From Didymodactylos carnosus (Eukaryota > Rotifera > Eurotatoria > Philodinida > Philodinidae): a stretch of DNA of 31,006 nt. A model generated the notes under the pieces. That model searched no databases and had not been told where the DNA came from. It saw only the letters and a list, made by a program, of their open reading frames with translations. Positions 30,020 to 31,006 of the stretch are shown here, one piece after another; the stretch's first letter is position 1; each line of letters starts with the position of its first letter. Both the position numbers and the translations under genes were made by a program. The DNA lies in contig CAJNOQ010001491.1 in assembly GCA_905250885.1 (NCBI GenBank), forward strand, positions 1 through 31,006, read 5' to 3'.

Positions 30020-30181
30020 CTAAATTTTTGGCAGAAAGTTGCTTGTGTAATTTTGAACTTCTTTCATATTTTTGCTTTCTTCATTGGACCTTTGAATTAT
30101 TTCTGTCAAATATTTGTTGTCCTCATTCAATTTTTGAACTTTTTCTTTCAAATTATTATTTTCGTTCATTACCAGTCTCAT
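30020..30181 (-). CDS. Orphan coiled-coil reading frame
   Basis: Read from ATG at 30181 down to TAG at 30020-30022, this 53-codon frame has strong coiled-coil character (MNENNNLKEKVQKLNEDNKY, then EIIQRSNEESKNMKEVQN). The A-rich, heptad-like composition is much more protein-like than the T-rich plus-strand frames over the same bases. No partner exon or family is evident. It may be a leftover of a transposon ORF1, whose N-termini are often coiled coils, or an exon of an unseen gene. Confidence 0.35.
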   Translation of the reverse strand: MRLVMNENNNLKEKVQKLNEDNKYLTEIIQRSNEESKNMKEVQNYTSNFLPKI

Positions 30182-30272
30182 TGTTCGTACAAATTGATGT
30201 ACAAATTGATAATATTAAATCAAATAAAAATAAATCATTTACCATCGAGCCAACAAGTCATCACAGTTTTAA

Positions 30273-30823
30273 CAAATCGTTAACGTCATTCCAAAAAATC
30301 TTTTCGATGAACCAACCAAAATCAAAGTGTTTATTCCGCGTACAATTCAAAAAGTCATGGAAGCCGATAGACAAGTATTTGTCAAGTTTGTAGATGGAAT
30401 CAAAGAAGCACTACAACAGGAAGACTATGCTGTCGAAAATGCTCTTCGAATCATAATTAAACAAGAAGAAACAAAAAAAATAAAAATAATATTATTAGAT
30501 AGAAAAAATCGAGATATTTTGGTAAAAACAGATGTTCATGTTGACACCACCACCACCTGTACACATGCGTCTCAACTTCAATAGAGCGGACTGGAGCCAA
30601 TATTGAATTCAACTAGATAAAATCCTAGTACAAAAATAGCCAACATTAGTATGCACACATAAAGAGGTTAACGAATATTGTTCATTCATTACACAAGCTA
30701 TATCTGAAGCATCAAAAAAAGCCATACCAACCGCAGGAATTACCATAAACAGGTACAAACCCAGTTCGGTGACAATAAACATCATCTTTATGAACTTTGA
30801 AAAAAATCGAATTCCGTTGTAAT
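30273..30823 (+). pseudogene. Decayed non-LTR retrotransposon fragment
   Basis: Two frames follow each other. 30273-30584 encodes about 100 residues with a segment (KKIKIILLDRKNRDILVK) resembling the RNA-binding region of LINE ORF1 proteins. From about 30549 another frame reads MRLNFNRADWSQY, stop, ... CSFITQAISEASKKAIP, which is the typical link between the endonuclease and reverse transcriptase of LINE ORF2 proteins. It carries stops at about 30604 and 30637 and ends at 30821. The catalytic domains are missing, so the copy is internally deleted and dead. Confidence 0.55.
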
Positions 30824-30871
30824 AAAACATCAATATTTTGAAGCTAAAGAATTATTAGAAAATTCTATTAA

Positions 30872-31006
30872 CCCTCATCCGCCCACCTGGGGTCCAGCTG
30901 GACCCCAACGAGTTTCAAATTAATGTTATATGCACATAATATTAGATCGAATCATGCCCTTCATGATATGCCTTAGTGAAGAGTAGTAGAGTAAGCTGAT
31001 AACATC
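30872..31006. mobile_element. Probable piggyBac-like element end (cut by window)
   Basis: A TTAA at 30868-30871 is followed directly by CCCTCATCCGCCCACC and then the perfect palindrome TGGGGTCCAGCTGGACCCCA (30888-30907). Insertion at TTAA with a terminus starting CCC, and a GGGGTC/GACCCC palindrome just inside, are features of piggyBac-type elements. The other end lies beyond the window, so the element cannot be confirmed. It appears to sit just downstream of, or within, the LINE relic. Confidence 0.45.

Noticed and set aside
29918..30393. 121- and 142-codon plus-strand frames
   Set aside because: T-rich shadows opposite the minus-strand coiled-coil frame, and overlapping the LINE relic in another frame.

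Overview
The window looks like nuclear DNA of a small AT-rich metazoan. Protein genes are split by short GT-AG introns (mostly about 50-270 bases), codons favour A/T, and low-complexity S/T/Q/N tracts are common. The Cys/His + coiled-coil + propeller-like protein at the right end resembles a family I associate with bdelloid rotifers (Rotaria, Adineta). A bdelloid is therefore my best guess, but this is inference and no marker gene proves it.

Layout. 1-4395 has no recognisable gene apart from a short hAT-type MITE (1705-1870) and a small foldback. 4396-4572 is the last coding exon of a gene running in from the left; its NPF and DPF motifs suggest an endocytic adaptor. 4573-6806 is mostly non-coding, with one weak candidate gene start at 5206-5382. 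6807-15278 is a complete 15-exon CHD1 chromatin remodeller (1,973 aa by my splice model). Its first coding exon is a 44-base piece separated by a 1.2-kb intron, and that intron carries a decayed-looking reading frame on the other strand.

15279-20934 is a repeat-rich spacer. It holds several foldback elements, a 180-base near-identical duplication of the CHD1 downstream flank, a gag-like fragment, and a broken piece resembling the bacterial DUF5684 membrane family. 20935-21709 (minus) is an intact three-exon secreted CAP-domain gene. 21710-27253 is another gene-poor stretch, with a 892-base Tc1/mariner-like element with long inverted repeats, an older nest of direct and inverted repeats, and a trio of perfect palindromes.

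27293-29465 (plus) is a four-exon gene for a 479-aa Cys/His, coiled-coil and propeller-like protein. The right edge (30020-31006) contains an orphan coiled-coil reading frame, a decayed non-LTR retrotransposon, and what looks like one end of a piggyBac-like element cut off by the window.

The three well-supported genes (CHD1, CAP, Cys/His-coil-propeller) show no functional link to each other. The repeats between them are mostly short, non-autonomous or decayed. All splice models were built by eye from GT/AG sites, reading-frame phase and protein similarity; none is confirmed by transcripts.
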